A program made the position numbers and the translations under genes. From Pectobacterium actinidiae (GTDB taxonomy: Bacteria; Pseudomonadota; Gammaproteobacteria; Enterobacterales; Enterobacteriaceae), in NCBI RefSeq assembly GCF_000803315.1, contig NZ_JRMH01000001.1:3472001-3536000 (forward strand): a stretch of DNA of 64,000 nucleotides, in the 5' to 3' direction. The notes beneath the pieces are model-generated. The model did no database searches and was not told the DNA's origin. It saw nothing but the letters and a program-made list of their open reading frames with translations. Of the stretch, positions 36,920-47,317 are shown piece by piece (within the stretch, counting starts at the first letter, position 1; every line of letters begins with the position of its first letter).

Positions 36920-37720
36920 TTACTGGGCGATCAGCATAACCAGCTTAAATTCGCTCTGCACGGCAGGGTGGAAAGTTTGTTGATGATAGGCCACATCGCC
37001 AAGCAAAGGATGATGGAAACGTCGCTCGCCGCCTTCACGCGCGGTTACCGCCTGCTGTGACCACCAGAGAGTAAATTCACTACTTTCTTCACACAGCGAC
37101 ATCACGACTTGCCGCACGGATTCAGTCGGCGCGTAATGGCTGGATTCCGCGCGAAACTCCGCCACCACTCGCTTCGCTCGTTCTGGCCAATTGACCACCA
37201 GCGATCGTGCCAGCGGATTCAGAAACATGAAACGCAGCAGGTTTGGCTCAGGGTCATGTCCCAGCCATCCGGCAAACAGCTGTTCCGACGGTGCATTCCA
37301 CGCCAGCATATTCCAACTGCCATCCAGAAGATACGCAGGGCAAGTGATGTGATGCAGGCTGGCGGCAACCTGCGCATCCGGCGACGTTGCCCTATTCTGC
37401 TTCTGAGGATCCTTCACACCAGCAAGGCTAAAAAGATAATCATGCTCTGCGGGTTCCAGTTTTAACGCCTGCGACACGCGGAGCAGCGCCGATGCCGAAG
37501 CAGACACATCACGCCCCTGCTCAAGCCAGGTATACCAGGTGGTGCTGATTCGAGCGATTTGCGCCAGCTCTTCGCGACGTAGTCCACTGGTACGCCGCCG
37601 CCCGGACGCAGGCAAGCCGACCATTTCCGGCGTAGTCCGCTCACGCAGCGCCCGTAAGAAAGCCCCCAACGCTTTTGGGCCGCTCAGAGAATTGGCAGGC
37701 ATAAACGAATGTGCAGACAT
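36920..37720 (-). CDS. XRE-family regulator with MmyB-like ligand domain
   Basis: The 266-residue protein has an N-terminal Cro/C1-type helix-turn-helix (GLRREELAQIARISTTWYTWLEQG, about residues 48-70). A C-terminal MmyB-like PAS-type domain holds HITCPAYLLDGSWNMLAWN and the NLLRFMFLNP motif that binds fatty-acid-like ligands in characterised members. It is probably a local repressor or activator. It is divergent from a methyltransferase gene, a common pairing for this family, so it may control that gene. The ligand is unknown. Confidence 0.87.
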   Translation of the reverse strand: MSAHSFMPANSLSGPKALGAFLRALRERTTPEMVGLPASGRRRTSGLRREELAQIARISTTWYTWLEQGRDVSASASALLRVSQALKLEPAEHDYLFSLAGVKDPQKQNRATSPDAQVAASLHHITCPAYLLDGSWNMLAWNAPSEQLFAGWLGHDPEPNLLRFMFLNPLARSLVVNWPERAKRVVAEFRAESSHYAPTESVRQVVMSLCEESSEFTLWWSQQAVTAREGGERRFHHPLLGDVAYHQQTFHPAVQSEFKLVMLIAQ

Positions 37721-37946
37721 AATCAGGTGTCCTTTTCATGTCACGCCTATAGGCAGCTTGCGATGGCGATAGCATGACTGAAAAACAGGTTAATCAAACA
37801 GGAAGTATTTTATACCCGTATAAATGCTCATATTGTACCCGTATTTTCCCCTCATTATAGTGTTCTCAGACCGACGTCTTTTTCAGTGGCTGGCGCGCCG
37901 CCGTTTAACCATGATGAATCAAAAACAATTCAGATAAGCGAGAGCA

Positions 37947-38720
37947 ATGATGGAAGAGAAACAGAGCCACAGCAGCCGCGTCGAACACCAGTTCGGCTCA
38001 CAGGCGCAGAACTACCTGACCAGCGCAGTACATGCACAGGGTAATGATTTAACCCGGCTGGCGGCTTTATTAGCCCCGTTCCCACAGGCGCGTGTGATCG
38101 ATATCGGCTGCGGTGCCGGACATGCCAGCTTTGTCGCCGCGCAGGCCGTCGCCGACGTTGTCGCCTATGACCTGTCTTCCCAAATGTTGGAGGTCGTCAG
38201 TCAGGCTGCGGCACAAAAAGGGCTGAATAATATCCGCATTCAGCAAGGCGTGGCCGAAACGTTACCGTTCGATAACGGCAGTGCGGATATCATTATCAGT
38301 CGTTATTCCGCCCACCACTGGCATGATGTCGGGCAAGCGTTACGGGAAATACGGCGCGTTCTGAAACCGGGAGGACGCGTGATCATGATGGATGTCGTTT
38401 CGCCCGGTCATCCGCTGCTGGATAGTTATTTGCAGACAGTGGAGAAGCTGCGTGACACCTCACACGTGCGCAATTACGCGCCGGGCGAATGGCTGAGCCT
38501 GTTTACCGACGCTGGGTTTATCGTGCGTAACGTCACCAGTGACAGACTGACGCTGGAGTTCAGCAGTTGGATCGCACGGATGCGCACACCAGAACATTTC
38601 GCTGTCGCGATTCGTGAACTGCAAAAAACGCTGCCGGACGAGGTGGTACAGCATTTTGACGTACAGGCAGACGGCTCCTTTGTCACCGACATTATGATGA
38701 TAGAAGCCACGCGCGCCTGA
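37947..38720 (+). CDS. yafE: SAM-dependent methyltransferase (YafE-like)
   Basis: The 257-residue class I methyltransferase shows motif I VIDIGCGAGHASF, an acidic end of strand 2 in VAYDLSSQML, and motif III-like LKPGGRVIMMDVV. It resembles YafE of the UbiE/COQ5 type. The substrate is not known. It is divergent from the XRE regulator across 226 bp. Two ATG codons in tandem start the frame. A terminator follows. Confidence 0.85.
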   Translation: MMEEKQSHSSRVEHQFGSQAQNYLTSAVHAQGNDLTRLAALLAPFPQARVIDIGCGAGHASFVAAQAVADVVAYDLSSQMLEVVSQAAAQKGLNNIRIQQGVAETLPFDNGSADIIISRYSAHHWHDVGQALREIRRVLKPGGRVIMMDVVSPGHPLLDSYLQTVEKLRDTSHVRNYAPGEWLSLFTDAGFIVRNVTSDRLTLEFSSWIARMRTPEHFAVAIRELQKTLPDEVVQHFDVQADGSFVTDIMMIEATRA

Positions 38721-38756
38721 CGCATTTTCCCTGCAATTAACAACCTCAAATTTGAG

Positions 38757-38783
38757 CGGCTCGCATCCTGTCGGGCCGTTTTT
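38757..38783 (+). terminator. Terminator after the methyltransferase gene
   Basis: CGGCTCG and CGGGCCG pair, allowing one G-U pair, around an 8-base loop. TTTTT follows. It lies 37 bp after the stop codon. Confidence 0.75.
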
Positions 38784-38978
38784 AGTAAATGTTATTTTTT
38801 AGCGCTTTTCAACGCTTGATTAATATGAAACCAATGATAATGTGATTTCGTTTTCGTCATTGCCTATTCGCCGACGAAATAGATACCGATAACGGCTGTC
38901 CCAACGCTTTCGCTAAAACATCAGTAGCGCTACAGGGATACCGCATGTAGCACAGCCATTTTATTATCAGGAACCATA

Positions 38979-39713
38979 ATGCAAAAAATCGCGCTGTCGT
39001 TTGCGATGTTGTTTTTTTTGCCTTCTCTTGTTGTTACCAGCGCCGCCAGCGAGACCGCACCGCCGCTAGCGCCGATAGCAAAAGAATTAAAACAGCAATT
39101 ATTAGGCTCTCCGATCTATATTCAGATCTTTAAAGAAGAGCGAATATTCGAACTTTATGCGAAAGTCGGTAACGAATATCGTTTATTGGAACACTATCCA
39201 ATCTGTAAATATTCGGGCGGATTAGGGCCAAAACGTGTTGAAGGCGATTTAAAAAGCCCGGAAGGTTTCTATCAGGTTGACCTACGCCAGCTGAAGCCAG
39301 ACAGCCAATATTACCGCGCGATAAATATCGGTTTCCCCAACGACTATGATAAATCACAGGGATATTCCGGTCGTTATTTGATGATCCACGGTGAGTGTGT
39401 GTCGGTCGGCTGCTATGCCATGACCAACAACTACATGGACGAGATTTATCGCTATGCTGAAGCGGCGCTACACCACGGACAGGCGAAAATTGATATCGCT
39501 ATTTATCCGTTCCGTATGACAGAACAGAACATGCAGCGCCACCGTAATTCCACTTATGCCAGTTTCTGGAAACAGCTTCAGCCAGGGTATACCTATTTTA
39601 ATCAGCATAATCAGCCGCCGGCCGTCACGGTGTTTAACGGGCAATACGTCGTTAACCCACCGTTGATGACCAGCCAGCCGACCTTAAAGTATGCGCTCGC
39701 CGAAACAAAATAG
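38979..39713 (+). CDS. yafK: YafK/DpaA L,D-transpeptidase-family protein
   Basis: YafK (DpaA) is a periplasmic YkuD-fold enzyme that detaches Braun lipoprotein from peptidoglycan in E. coli. The 244-residue protein has a signal peptide (about 1-22) and the catalytic motif HGECVSVGC, with His137 and Cys145. The overall length is close to the E. coli protein. Its 3' end overlaps that of yafJ on the other strand by 30 bp. Confidence 0.93.
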   Translation: MQKIALSFAMLFFLPSLVVTSAASETAPPLAPIAKELKQQLLGSPIYIQIFKEERIFELYAKVGNEYRLLEHYPICKYSGGLGPKRVEGDLKSPEGFYQVDLRQLKPDSQYYRAINIGFPNDYDKSQGYSGRYLMIHGECVSVGCYAMTNNYMDEIYRYAEAALHHGQAKIDIAIYPFRMTEQNMQRHRNSTYASFWKQLQPGYTYFNQHNQPPAVTVFNGQYVVNPPLMTSQPTLKYALAETK

Positions 39714-40451
39714 AACGAATTCACCTGGCATAATCTGATGCCAGGTTTCGTTGCCCGTTAGCGGCTGTGTCGCCAGCACGGTAACGACATCGTTAGGTGT
39801 CGTCTGCTGCTGGAAATCAATCTCCACATCCTGATCCAACAGCGTCGCTTTACCAAACGGCGCACGACGCGTGATCCAGTAGAGTTTGGTTGAGCAATAC
39901 CCCATCACAAAGCGCCCGTCCGACAGCAGCATGTTAAACACACCTTTCTCCCGCAAGACATCGGCCTGTTTAGCGATGTAGCGGAATACCGCTGGCCAGT
40001 TGCCCGGCGTACGTGGGTAGCGTTCAGCCAGTTGGGACAGCAGCCAGCAGAAAGCAAATTCGCTGTCCGTCTGGCCAACGGGGCGAAACATGCCCGTTTT
40101 CAAGGTGTTGTAGCCCTTCAACTGCCCGTTGTGAGCGTACGTCCAGTTCCGTCCCCACAGTTCGCGTGTAAAGGGATGGGTATTTTCCAGCGACACCGCG
40201 CCGCGGTTGGCTTGCCGGATATGTGAAACCACCGCACACGATTTGATAGGATAATCCTGTACCAGCCGGGCAATCGGCGAATTATAGCTCGGCAGCGGAT
40301 CTTTGAACGTACGACAGCCGTTCCCTTCATAAAAGGTAATTCCCCAGCCATCCCGATGCGGTCCCGTTTTCCCACCGCGCTGTATCAGCCCGGTGAAGCT
40401 AAAGCAGATATCCGTCGGTACATTCGCGCTCATCCCCAGCAGTTCACACAT
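39684..40451 (-). CDS. yafJ: Class II glutamine amidotransferase YafJ
   Basis: This is an Ntn-type glutamine amidotransferase domain protein of 255 residues. It starts MCELLGMS, so Cys2 becomes the N-terminal nucleophile, and continues with HRDGWGITFYEGNG and the YAHNGQL motif. It has no attached synthase domain, so the acceptor is unknown. It shares the E. coli neighbourhood with yafK and gmhA. Confidence 0.92.
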   Translation of the reverse strand: MCELLGMSANVPTDICFSFTGLIQRGGKTGPHRDGWGITFYEGNGCRTFKDPLPSYNSPIARLVQDYPIKSCAVVSHIRQANRGAVSLENTHPFTRELWGRNWTYAHNGQLKGYNTLKTGMFRPVGQTDSEFAFCWLLSQLAERYPRTPGNWPAVFRYIAKQADVLREKGVFNMLLSDGRFVMGYCSTKLYWITRRAPFGKATLLDQDVEIDFQQQTTPNDVVTVLATQPLTGNETWHQIMPGEFVLFCFGERIL

Positions 40452-40501
40452 CTGACTTCCTACCCTTCCCTTCTTGCCCTTTTAGAGCGAATTAATGTGG
40501 C

Positions 40502-41083
40502 TTACTGATCCGCCATCTCTTTTTCAATCAGCTGAATCAGGATGTGAATGGCTTTGATATGGATTTCCTGAATGCGGTCGGCATAACCGAAGTGCGGAAC
40601 ACGAATTTCCACGTCGGCCGAACCTGCCATTTTACCGCCGTCTTTCCCGGTCAGCGTAATGACCTTCATGCCTTTCGCTTTTGCCGCCGCAATGGCTTTA
40701 ATAATGTTGCCGGAGTTACCCGAAGTGGAAATCCCCAGCAGCACATCGCCTTCACGCCCCAGCGATTCAACATAGCGAGAGAAGACAAAGTCATAGCCAA
40801 AGTCGTTGCTGACGCAGGACAGGTGGCTCGGATCGGAAATCGCAATGGCTGGATAGCCCGGACGGTTCTCGCGGTAGCGACCCGTCAACTCTTCAGCAAA
40901 GTGCATGGCATCACAGTGTGAACCACCGTTACCACAGGAGATCACTTTACCGCCCGCTTTAAACGCGTTAGCCAGCAGCACCGCAGCATTTTGAATCGAC
41001 TGAATGTTCGCGTCGTCACTCAAGAAATTATTCAGTGTTTCTGCCGCTTCTTTCAGTTCACTACGGATTAAATCCTGATACAT
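40502..41083 (-). CDS. gmhA: Sedoheptulose 7-phosphate isomerase GmhA
   Basis: GmhA converts sedoheptulose 7-phosphate to D-glycero-D-manno-heptose 7-phosphate, the first step toward the heptose of lipopolysaccharide core. The 193-residue SIS-domain protein has [24 protein letters not shown] and [11 protein letters not shown] motifs. It is complete and divergent from fadE, as in E. coli. Confidence 0.97.
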
Positions 41084-41437
41084 GGAATCCTCTCATTTTG
41101 TCTGGTGACAACATTCTATTCTGTATTGTTCAGCAGTGTAGCGGATAGTACCAACAGCGAGAAGCGCGTAATCACGGGATCGAGAGGATCGCTGACGCCC
41201 GTCAGAAAACGCACGACTGCCGCGCGGTTTGTGAAGTGAGTTGTAATTATGATGTAAACGAATTGATAAAAATAATCAGATAAACTACAACGAATATAAG
41301 CAACAGGTCAGACCTCTTAGGGTATTGACCTACTACGCCTTATTTCACTGATGAAACAGTTCTCTCTTTTTACTGCTACGCAACGCTCGGTGGAAAGTTG
41401 AAAACGCTCAATTCGATCACAATGCTGGAGACACGTT
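41084..41437. promoter_or_regulatory. gmhA-fadE divergent intergenic region
   Basis: This 354-bp region carries the promoters of gmhA and fadE and the FadR-like site listed separately. A second half-similar motif TTGACCTACTACG follows the site. No gene is seen. Confidence 0.5.
41302..41318 (+). promoter_or_regulatory. FadR-like operator of fadE
   Basis: AACAGGTCAGACCTCTT resembles the FadR consensus half-sites GGTC-N-GACC, with only the outer bases differing. FadR represses fadE in E. coli when long-chain acyl-CoA is absent. The site lies 120 bp before the gene. Confidence 0.7.
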
Positions 41438-43885
41438 ATGGTTGCTGTCAGTATCCTCCTCCTACTGATTATCATCGGCGCGATGTTTTATCATCGGCTC
41501 AGTCTGCTGCTCGGCAGCGCCATCCTGCTGGCCTACTTCGCGGCCATGTCCGCCATGTTGCTGTGGCCCGCCTGGTTGATGATTCCGCTCGTGATTCTGC
41601 TGATTCCAATTACGGTTCCCGCCCTGCGTCAAAAGCTGGTTTCCGCTTCCGCGCTGCGCATGTTCCAGAAGGTCATGCCGCCGATGTCGAACACGGAAAA
41701 AGAAGCGATTGATGCCGGGACAACCTGGTGGGAAGGCGACCTGTTTCGCGGCGCGCCGGACTGGAAAAAGCTGCATAACTATCCGCAGCCGCAGTTGACC
41801 GCCGAAGAGCAGGCGTTTATCGACGGGCCGGTTGCTGAAGCCTGTCGAATGGCAAACGACTTTGAAATCACCCACGAACGCGCCGATATCCCGCCAGAAC
41901 TGTGGGAATTTTTAAAAGAGCACCGCTTCTTTGCCATGATCATCAAGAAGCAATACGGCGGGCTGGAATTCTCTGCCTATGCACAAGCACAGGTGCTGCA
42001 AAAACTGGCGGGCGTTTCCAGCATTGTGGCGATCACCGTCGGCGTGCCTAACTCACTCGGCCCCGGTGAATTGCTGCAACATTACGGTACAGAAGCGCAA
42101 AAAGACCACTACCTGCCACGTCTGGCACGCGGCCAGGAAGTCCCCTGCTTTGCGCTGACCAGCCCAGAAGCGGGTTCTGATGCGGGTTCGATTCCCGATA
42201 CGGGCATAGTCTGCTACGGCAACTGGCAAGGGGAACAGGTCGTGGGCATGCGCCTGACCTGGAATAAACGCTACATCACGCTCGCCCCCGTCGCCACCGT
42301 GCTTGGGCTGGCCTTTAAGCTGTACGATCCTGACCATCTGTTAGGCGATAAAGACGACGTAGGCATTACCTGTGCGCTAATTCCGACGGATACTGACGGC
42401 GTTAAAATCGGTCGCCGCCATTTCCCATTGAACGTTCCGTTCCAGAACGGCCCGACGCAAGGTGAGAACATTTTTGTTCCGCTGGACTACATCATCGGCG
42501 GCGCGAAGATGGCGGGTCAGGGCTGGCGTATGCTGATGGAGTGCCTGTCTGTCGGACGCGGCATTACGCTGCCGTCCAACTCCACCGGTGGGCTGAAGTC
42601 GATTGCCCTCGGCATCGGTGCTTACGCCCATATTCGCCGCCAGTTCAAAATCTCCATCGGTAAGATGGAAGGCATCGAAGAGCCGCTGGCACGCATTGCG
42701 GGTAACGCTTACGTGATGGACGCCGCCGCCACGCTGATTACCAGCGGCATCATGCAGGGTGAAAAACCGGCAGTGCTCTCCGCTATCGTCAAATATCACT
42801 GTACCCACCGGGGTCAGCGCAGTGTGATGGATGCGATGGATATCGCCGGCGGTAAAGGCATTTGTCTTGGCCCGTCCAATTTCCTGGCGCGCAGCTATCA
42901 GGGCGCACCGATTGCGATCACCGTGGAAGGGGCGAATATTCTTACGCGCAGCATGATCATCTTCGGACAAGGCGCCATCCGCTGTCACCCTTATGTGCTG
43001 GAAGAGATGGCAGCCGCGCAGGAGAATGACGTATCACGCTTTGACCGTTCACTGGTTGGACATATCGGCCACGTCGGCAGCAACACAGTGCGCAGCTTCT
43101 GGCTTGGGTTGACCAACGGCCTTCTAAGCCGTGCGCCAGTGAACGACAAAACACGTCGCTACTATCAGCAGCTCAACCGACTAAGCGCGAATCTGGCGCT
43201 GCTGGCGGATGTGTCGATGGCGGTATTGGGCGGTAGCCTGAAGCGTCGCGAGCGTATCTCCGCACGTCTGGGGGATATTCTCAGCCAGCTCTATTTAGCT
43301 TCCGCGACGCTGAAACGCTATGAGGACGAAGGGCGTCAGAAAGCGGATTTACCGCTGGTGCACTGGGGCGTTCAGGACAGTCTGCATCAGGCCGAGCAGG
43401 CGCTGGACGATCTGCTGCGTAACTTCCCGAATCGTGCCGTGGCAGGGCTGCTGACCTTTATTATCTTCCCGCTGGGTCTGCGCTGCGCTGCGCCGTCTGA
43501 CCGCCTCGACCATGAGGTCGCGAAGATTCTGCAAACGCCATCGGAAACGCGCAGCCGTCTGGGACGCGGCCAATATCTGGTTGCCAGCGAGCACAATCCA
43601 GTTGGCCTGCTGGAAGAGGCGCTGCTGGATATTATCGCCGCCGAACCGATTTACCAACGCCTGTCGAAAGCGAGCGACAAGCCGCTGCCGTTCATGCGAT
43701 TGGATCAGTTGGCAGAACAGGCGCTGATCGAAGGTCAGATTACCGCAGAAGAAGCGGATATTCTGACCAAAGCGGAAGCCAGTCGCTTACGCTCAATCAA
43801 CGTCGATGACTTTGCGTTCGACGCACTGGCCGCCGGCAACCCTACGCCCGTACCGCAGCCGGAAAGAAAAACCGAAGCAGCATAA
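41438..43885 (+). CDS. fadE: Acyl-CoA dehydrogenase FadE
   Basis: FadE carries out the first oxidation of the fatty-acid beta-oxidation cycle, using FAD. The 815 residues match the unusually long enterobacterial FadE. Two N-terminal membrane segments (about 1-65) are followed by the acyl-CoA dehydrogenase core, with [20 protein letters not shown] and the conserved [18 protein letters not shown] region. The C-terminal extension (DUF1974-type) is complete. Confidence 0.97.
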   Translation: MVAVSILLLLIIIGAMFYHRLSLLLGSAILLAYFAAMSAMLLWPAWLMIPLVILLIPITVPALRQKLVSASALRMFQKVMPPMSNTEKEAIDAGTTWWEGDLFRGAPDWKKLHNYPQPQLTAEEQAFIDGPVAEACRMANDFEITHERADIPPELWEFLKEHRFFAMIIKKQYGGLEFSAYAQAQVLQKLAGVSSIVAITVGVPNSLGPGELLQHYGTEAQKDHYLPRLARGQEVPCFALTSPEAGSDAGSIPDTGIVCYGNWQGEQVVGMRLTWNKRYITLAPVATVLGLAFKLYDPDHLLGDKDDVGITCALIPTDTDGVKIGRRHFPLNVPFQNGPTQGENIFVPLDYIIGGAKMAGQGWRMLMECLSVGRGITLPSNSTGGLKSIALGIGAYAHIRRQFKISIGKMEGIEEPLARIAGNAYVMDAAATLITSGIMQGEKPAVLSAIVKYHCTHRGQRSVMDAMDIAGGKGICLGPSNFLARSYQGAPIAITVEGANILTRSMIIFGQGAIRCHPYVLEEMAAAQENDVSRFDRSLVGHIGHVGSNTVRSFWLGLTNGLLSRAPVNDKTRRYYQQLNRLSANLALLADVSMAVLGGSLKRRERISARLGDILSQLYLASATLKRYEDEGRQKADLPLVHWGVQDSLHQAEQALDDLLRNFPNRAVAGLLTFIIFPLGLRCAAPSDRLDHEVAKILQTPSETRSRLGRGQYLVASEHNPVGLLEEALLDIIAAEPIYQRLSKASDKPLPFMRLDQLAEQALIEGQITAEEADILTKAEASRLRSINVDDFAFDALAAGNPTPVPQPERKTEAA

Positions 43886-43909
43886 ACAGCCTTATTTGCG
43901 AAATAGGAA

Positions 43910-44090
43910 CGGTGATAATGGAATAGAAGAGTAAAGCGTTTGCGCCATGGACAAAAACGTCAGGAACGTTTTTGAACGTCGCTAGCGACGGCCCTGCAAG
44001 GGTGAATCTCAGGGATGAGATTCATATCTGCGCAATCCGAGCGTACAGGGATGTATTCACCGCGTCTTTACGATCTATCCATTATCACCG
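43910..44090. repeat. 181-bp element with terminal inverted repeats
   Basis: The ends CGGTGATAATGGAATAG and CTATCCATTATCACCG are inverted copies, with one base inserted. Inside are several hairpins: CAAAAACGT / AACGTTTTTG, GTCGCTAGCGAC, and GAATCTC / GAGATTC. There is no coding capacity. The layout fits a MITE or a folded dispersed repeat between fadE and yajD. No clear target-site duplication was seen. Confidence 0.75.
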
Positions 44091-44204
44091 CTCAACAAGC
44101 TTTTTTCAGTAAACTCAGCTCGGTTATACAGGCCTGTTCTTTCTTTTAGATACCCATCAGTTGTAAAATCCACATCATCTTTTCTTCTGAATGAAACCTG
44201 ACAC

Positions 44205-44555
44205 ATGGCTTACATCCCCAAGAACTACGCCAGACTTGAAAGCGGCTACCGCGAAAAAGCGCTCAAACTTTTCCCGTGGGTATGTGGTCGCTGTTCACGC
44301 GAATTCGTCTATTCCAACCTGCGTGAACTCACCGTTCACCACATCGATCACGATCACAGTAATAACCCAGAGGATGGCAGTAACTGGGAAATGCTGTGCC
44401 TCTACTGCCACGACCACGAGCATTCGAAATATACCGATGCGGATATGTACGGTTCGACCGTCGTTGCAGGTGAAGATGCGCAGAAGGATGTCGGTGTTGC
44501 CACCCATAATCCTTTCGCAAATTTGCAGGCCATGATGAATAAAGGGAAGAAATAG
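44205..44555 (+). CDS. yajD: HNH nuclease-family protein YajD
   Basis: The 116-residue protein has paired CGRC and CLYC motifs for a structural zinc and the HNH core LTVHHIDHDHSNNPEDGSNW. It closely follows E. coli YajD in pattern and length. Nuclease activity is expected from the fold, but its cellular role is unknown. It stands alone between a dispersed element and the terminator shared with mtnK. Confidence 0.93.
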   Translation: MAYIPKNYARLESGYREKALKLFPWVCGRCSREFVYSNLRELTVHHIDHDHSNNPEDGSNWEMLCLYCHDHEHSKYTDADMYGSTVVAGEDAQKDVGVATHNPFANLQAMMNKGKK

Positions 44556-44563
44556 TCTGTTTG

Positions 44564-44593
44564 CCGCTCCCACCGATTCGTTGGCGGGAGCGG
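44564..44593. terminator. Terminator between yajD and mtnK
   Basis: CCGCTCCC and GGGAGCGG form an 8-bp GC-rich stem between the two convergent genes. T runs are weak on both sides. Confidence 0.6.
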
Positions 44594-44616
44594 TTAACGC
44601 ATACGTGATTAACGAG

Positions 44617-45819
44617 TTAGGCGCCGCTCTGCCGCACACGCGCCAGCAGCGCATCCACATCCGCAATATGCGGAGCCGCCAGCACTAACGTTCTGCCCAG
44701 CGAAATCGCATGCCGCTGGCACGCTAAACGCGCTTCCGTCTCCTGAATACTGTCCAGATCGGCGACGTGCGCCAGCCCAATCGTGCGGCGAATCAATTCG
44801 GTGCCACAATAGCCAACGGCATCCAGCCAGACCTGCTGTAAAAATAGCGCGGCATAACCCGATTCCGCCAGCGCCAGATCGTGGCTTTCGCTTTCGCTCA
44901 AGGCCAGAAAACGGGCGGAAAAGGTGTGCCACAGCGTACGGATATCTTCCAAACGCCGTTCACGTCCAGCCGCCGCCTCGCGCGGTGCCAGCAGCCCCGG
45001 TAGACCGCAATAATTCAGCAGCAGATTGCCGATTGCGGTGCCGACATCAAAACCGATCGGCCCATAGAAACCGAATTCAGCATCAATAGCCTTTAAGCGC
45101 CCCTCTGCCACAAAGATCGATCCACTGTGAATGTCACCGTGCAGCAGCGCCTCAGCCTTGCTCAGGAAGCGGTGTTTCAGCCCGGCAACCGCCAGCTTCA
45201 ACGCCCGATCGTCACGCAATGCCAGCACATCCGGTGTCAACGCAGCGTCAAACTGGTTTCTTTCGTGATCGATATAAGGGTCGGTAAAGAAAAGATCTTC
45301 GGTAATCTGACACAGCTCAGGGTTGGTGAACTGGCTTACCGCCGCTTTCTTCTCATGCGGATGCTGATGAAAATCAGAAGTATGGAATAACGTCTGCGCC
45401 AGATATTCCCCCAACTGTGCCGCCGCCTGCGGATAATCCGCGCCGTTAACCAACTCGCTACGCCAGATACGATGATCGGAGAGATCTTCCTGCACCATCA
45501 CCGCCAATTCAGGATCGTGGTACAGCACGGTCACGGTATGTTGCGGACAAAAACGCGCGTGCGTCAGCAGCGTTTCGGCTTCAATGCGGGCGCGGTCAAG
45601 CGTCAGCGGCCAGGACTCCCCGACACAGCGCACATAGGGCAGCGCCTGTTTAACAATAACCCGGCTAACGCCCGTTTCATCTTTAATTTTAAATACCAGA
45701 TTCAGATTGCCATCGCCGATCTCTTCTGCGGCTACCAGCGTTTGCGGCTGACTGACACCGCCGTGCTGGCGGGCATATTCAACAGCGTCATCCGCCGTAA
45801 AAGTGCGGTAAAGTGACAT
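44617..45819 (-). CDS. mtnK: Methylthioribose kinase MtnK
   Basis: MtnK phosphorylates methylthioribose on C1 in the methionine salvage pathway. The 400-residue protein has the kinase motifs [24 protein letters not shown] with the catalytic Asp, and [15 protein letters not shown]. The ATG follows GAGGAG. It is divergent from mtnA, and the region between them has MetJ-like boxes and a short tandem repeat in the leader of this gene. Confidence 0.96.
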   Translation of the reverse strand: MSLYRTFTADDAVEYARQHGGVSQPQTLVAAEEIGDGNLNLVFKIKDETGVSRVIVKQALPYVRCVGESWPLTLDRARIEAETLLTHARFCPQHTVTVLYHDPELAVMVQEDLSDHRIWRSELVNGADYPQAAAQLGEYLAQTLFHTSDFHQHPHEKKAAVSQFTNPELCQITEDLFFTDPYIDHERNQFDAALTPDVLALRDDRALKLAVAGLKHRFLSKAEALLHGDIHSGSIFVAEGRLKAIDAEFGFYGPIGFDVGTAIGNLLLNYCGLPGLLAPREAAAGRERRLEDIRTLWHTFSARFLALSESESHDLALAESGYAALFLQQVWLDAVGYCGTELIRRTIGLAHVADLDSIQETEARLACQRHAISLGRTLVLAAPHIADVDALLARVRQSGA

Positions 45820-45832
45820 TCCAACTCCTCGC

Positions 45833-45883
45833 TATTCTGAAATCAAAACCATTCTGTAATCAAAGCTATTCTAAAACCAAAGA
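45833..45883. repeat. Three imperfect 17-bp tandem repeats
   Basis: Three adjacent units, each near TATTCTGAAATCAAAAC, lie in the leader region of mtnK between its ribosome site and the MetJ-like boxes. Units 1 and 2 differ at about three positions; unit 3 is more divergent. Confidence 0.75.
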
Positions 45884-45894
45884 TACGGACATAA

Positions 45895-45918
45895 AAACGT
45901 TCGGACGTCTATACATCT
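45895..45918. promoter_or_regulatory. MetJ operator between mtnK and mtnA
   Basis: Three adjacent 8-bp boxes read AAACGTTC, GGACGTCT and ATACATCT, compared with the met box AGACGTCT. Tandem boxes are how MetJ binds with S-adenosylmethionine, so both genes are probably repressed when methionine is plentiful. Confidence 0.78.
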
Positions 45919-45971
45919 ATCTGGCATCTTGGCAGAATAAGAATATCGATGCAACATGGATTTAACGACCT

Positions 45972-47000
45972 ATGCAGACACTTAACACAACTAGCCTGAA
46001 AATCGTTGATAACCAACTGTGGATCCTCGACCAGCAGGCGCTACCACAAGAAAAACGCTGGAGCCCTTGCCCAGATGTCGCGTCATTGGTTGAACATATC
46101 CAGACGCTACGCGTACGCGGCGCACCGCTCATTGGCCTGTCCGCCAGCCTGCTGCTCGCGCTGTTGGCCGAGAAAGGGTTATCACAAGCCGAACTGGCGC
46201 AGGCGCTAGAGACGCTGCGGGCATCGCGCCCTACCGCCGTGAACCTGATGAACAATCTGGATCGCATGAAGCTGGCATTGGCACAGCCACAGTTTGTTGA
46301 TGCGTTGGTGCAGGAAGCCTTGCACCTGGTAGAAGAAGATCGCGCCCTGTGTGAACGCATTGCCGATCACGGCGCTGCGCTGGTGAAACCCAACAGCCGC
46401 TTGCTGACCCACTGCAACACAGGTGGACTAGCCACGGCAGGCATCGGCACCGCCATTGGTGTGCTGCTGCGTGCCCATCAGCAGGGGAAAGTCGCACAGG
46501 TGTGGGTCGATGAAACACGCCCGCTTTTGCAAGGCGGACGTCTCACGGCCTGGGAGCTGGGCGAGCTGAGTATTCCTTATCAACTGATTTGTGATTCGAT
46601 GGCCGCCAGCCTGATGGCACAGGGTCAGGTCGATGCAATTTGGGTCGGTGCAGACCGCATTGCGGCCAACGGCGATGTCGCCAATAAGATCGGCACCTAT
46701 AGCCTCGCGGTGCTGGCGCACTACCACCAGATTCCGTTTTACGTCGCGGCACCGCACACCACGCACGATCCCGCGTGCCAAGATGGTCGAGCTATCCCTA
46801 TCGAACAGCGTGCCGCCGCCGAAGTCACTGGCGTCTCCGGCAGCTTCGGCCACTGCCAGTGGGCACCGCAGAACGCCACCGTCTACAACCCAGCATTCGA
46901 CGTCACTCCCGCCAACTTAATCAGCGGCTGGGTACTCGACACCGGCGTGGTCACGCCACAAAACGTCAAAGAAGGGATATTTCAGGAGGCGTTGAAATAG
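45972..47000 (+). CDS. mtnA: Methylthioribose-1-phosphate isomerase MtnA
   Basis: MtnA converts methylthioribose 1-phosphate to methylthioribulose 1-phosphate. The 342 residues match the family, with [32 protein letters not shown] and [20 protein letters not shown] containing the catalytic Cys and Asp regions. It is complete, and its operator region is shared with mtnK. Confidence 0.97.
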   Translation: MQTLNTTSLKIVDNQLWILDQQALPQEKRWSPCPDVASLVEHIQTLRVRGAPLIGLSASLLLALLAEKGLSQAELAQALETLRASRPTAVNLMNNLDRMKLALAQPQFVDALVQEALHLVEEDRALCERIADHGAALVKPNSRLLTHCNTGGLATAGIGTAIGVLLRAHQQGKVAQVWVDETRPLLQGGRLTAWELGELSIPYQLICDSMAASLMAQGQVDAIWVGADRIAANGDVANKIGTYSLAVLAHYHQIPFYVAAPHTTHDPACQDGRAIPIEQRAAAEVTGVSGSFGHCQWAPQNATVYNPAFDVTPANLISGWVLDTGVVTPQNVKEGIFQEALK

Positions 47001-47065
47001 GAAAATAAGTTCCAGTGATGCGATTCTTCTTGGCGTAAATAGGCCGAGGAGATGATGGGCTTCTG

Positions 47066-47229
47066 GATGAGCCGCACGGACGCGGCGAAAGCCAGTGCCG
47101 CGTCGGGAGCGCGTCACTGGCGGTCCATCAGAAGAACATTAGCGACGAGGGGACCGCCTCAGCGGCATATTTCTCGCCAAAAGCCAGGGTTCCCAAGGCG
47201 ACGGCGATTGAGCCGCCCTGGGTCGGGCG
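47066..47229 (+). repeat. Dispersed repeat, copy A
   Basis: A 164-bp stretch highly similar, by eye, to the reverse complement of 56932-57093. Both begin ATGAGC, share GCGAAAGCC, GTGCCGCGTC, GGAGCGCGTCAC, AAAGCCAGGGTT and GAGCCGCCCT, and end GTCGGGCG. It occupies most of the mtnA-mtnD gap of 317 bp. The start of each copy can be read as an open frame with the shared string DAAKA-AASGARH, but no ribosome site supports a gene. Confidence 0.8.
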
Positions 47230-47317
47230 TTTCGTAACATGCAACATACAGCGGCAAATGTCGAAACGCACGAAACATACTCGTTCATTCACAGAGCGTT
47301 CGTTTACAACAAACGAG

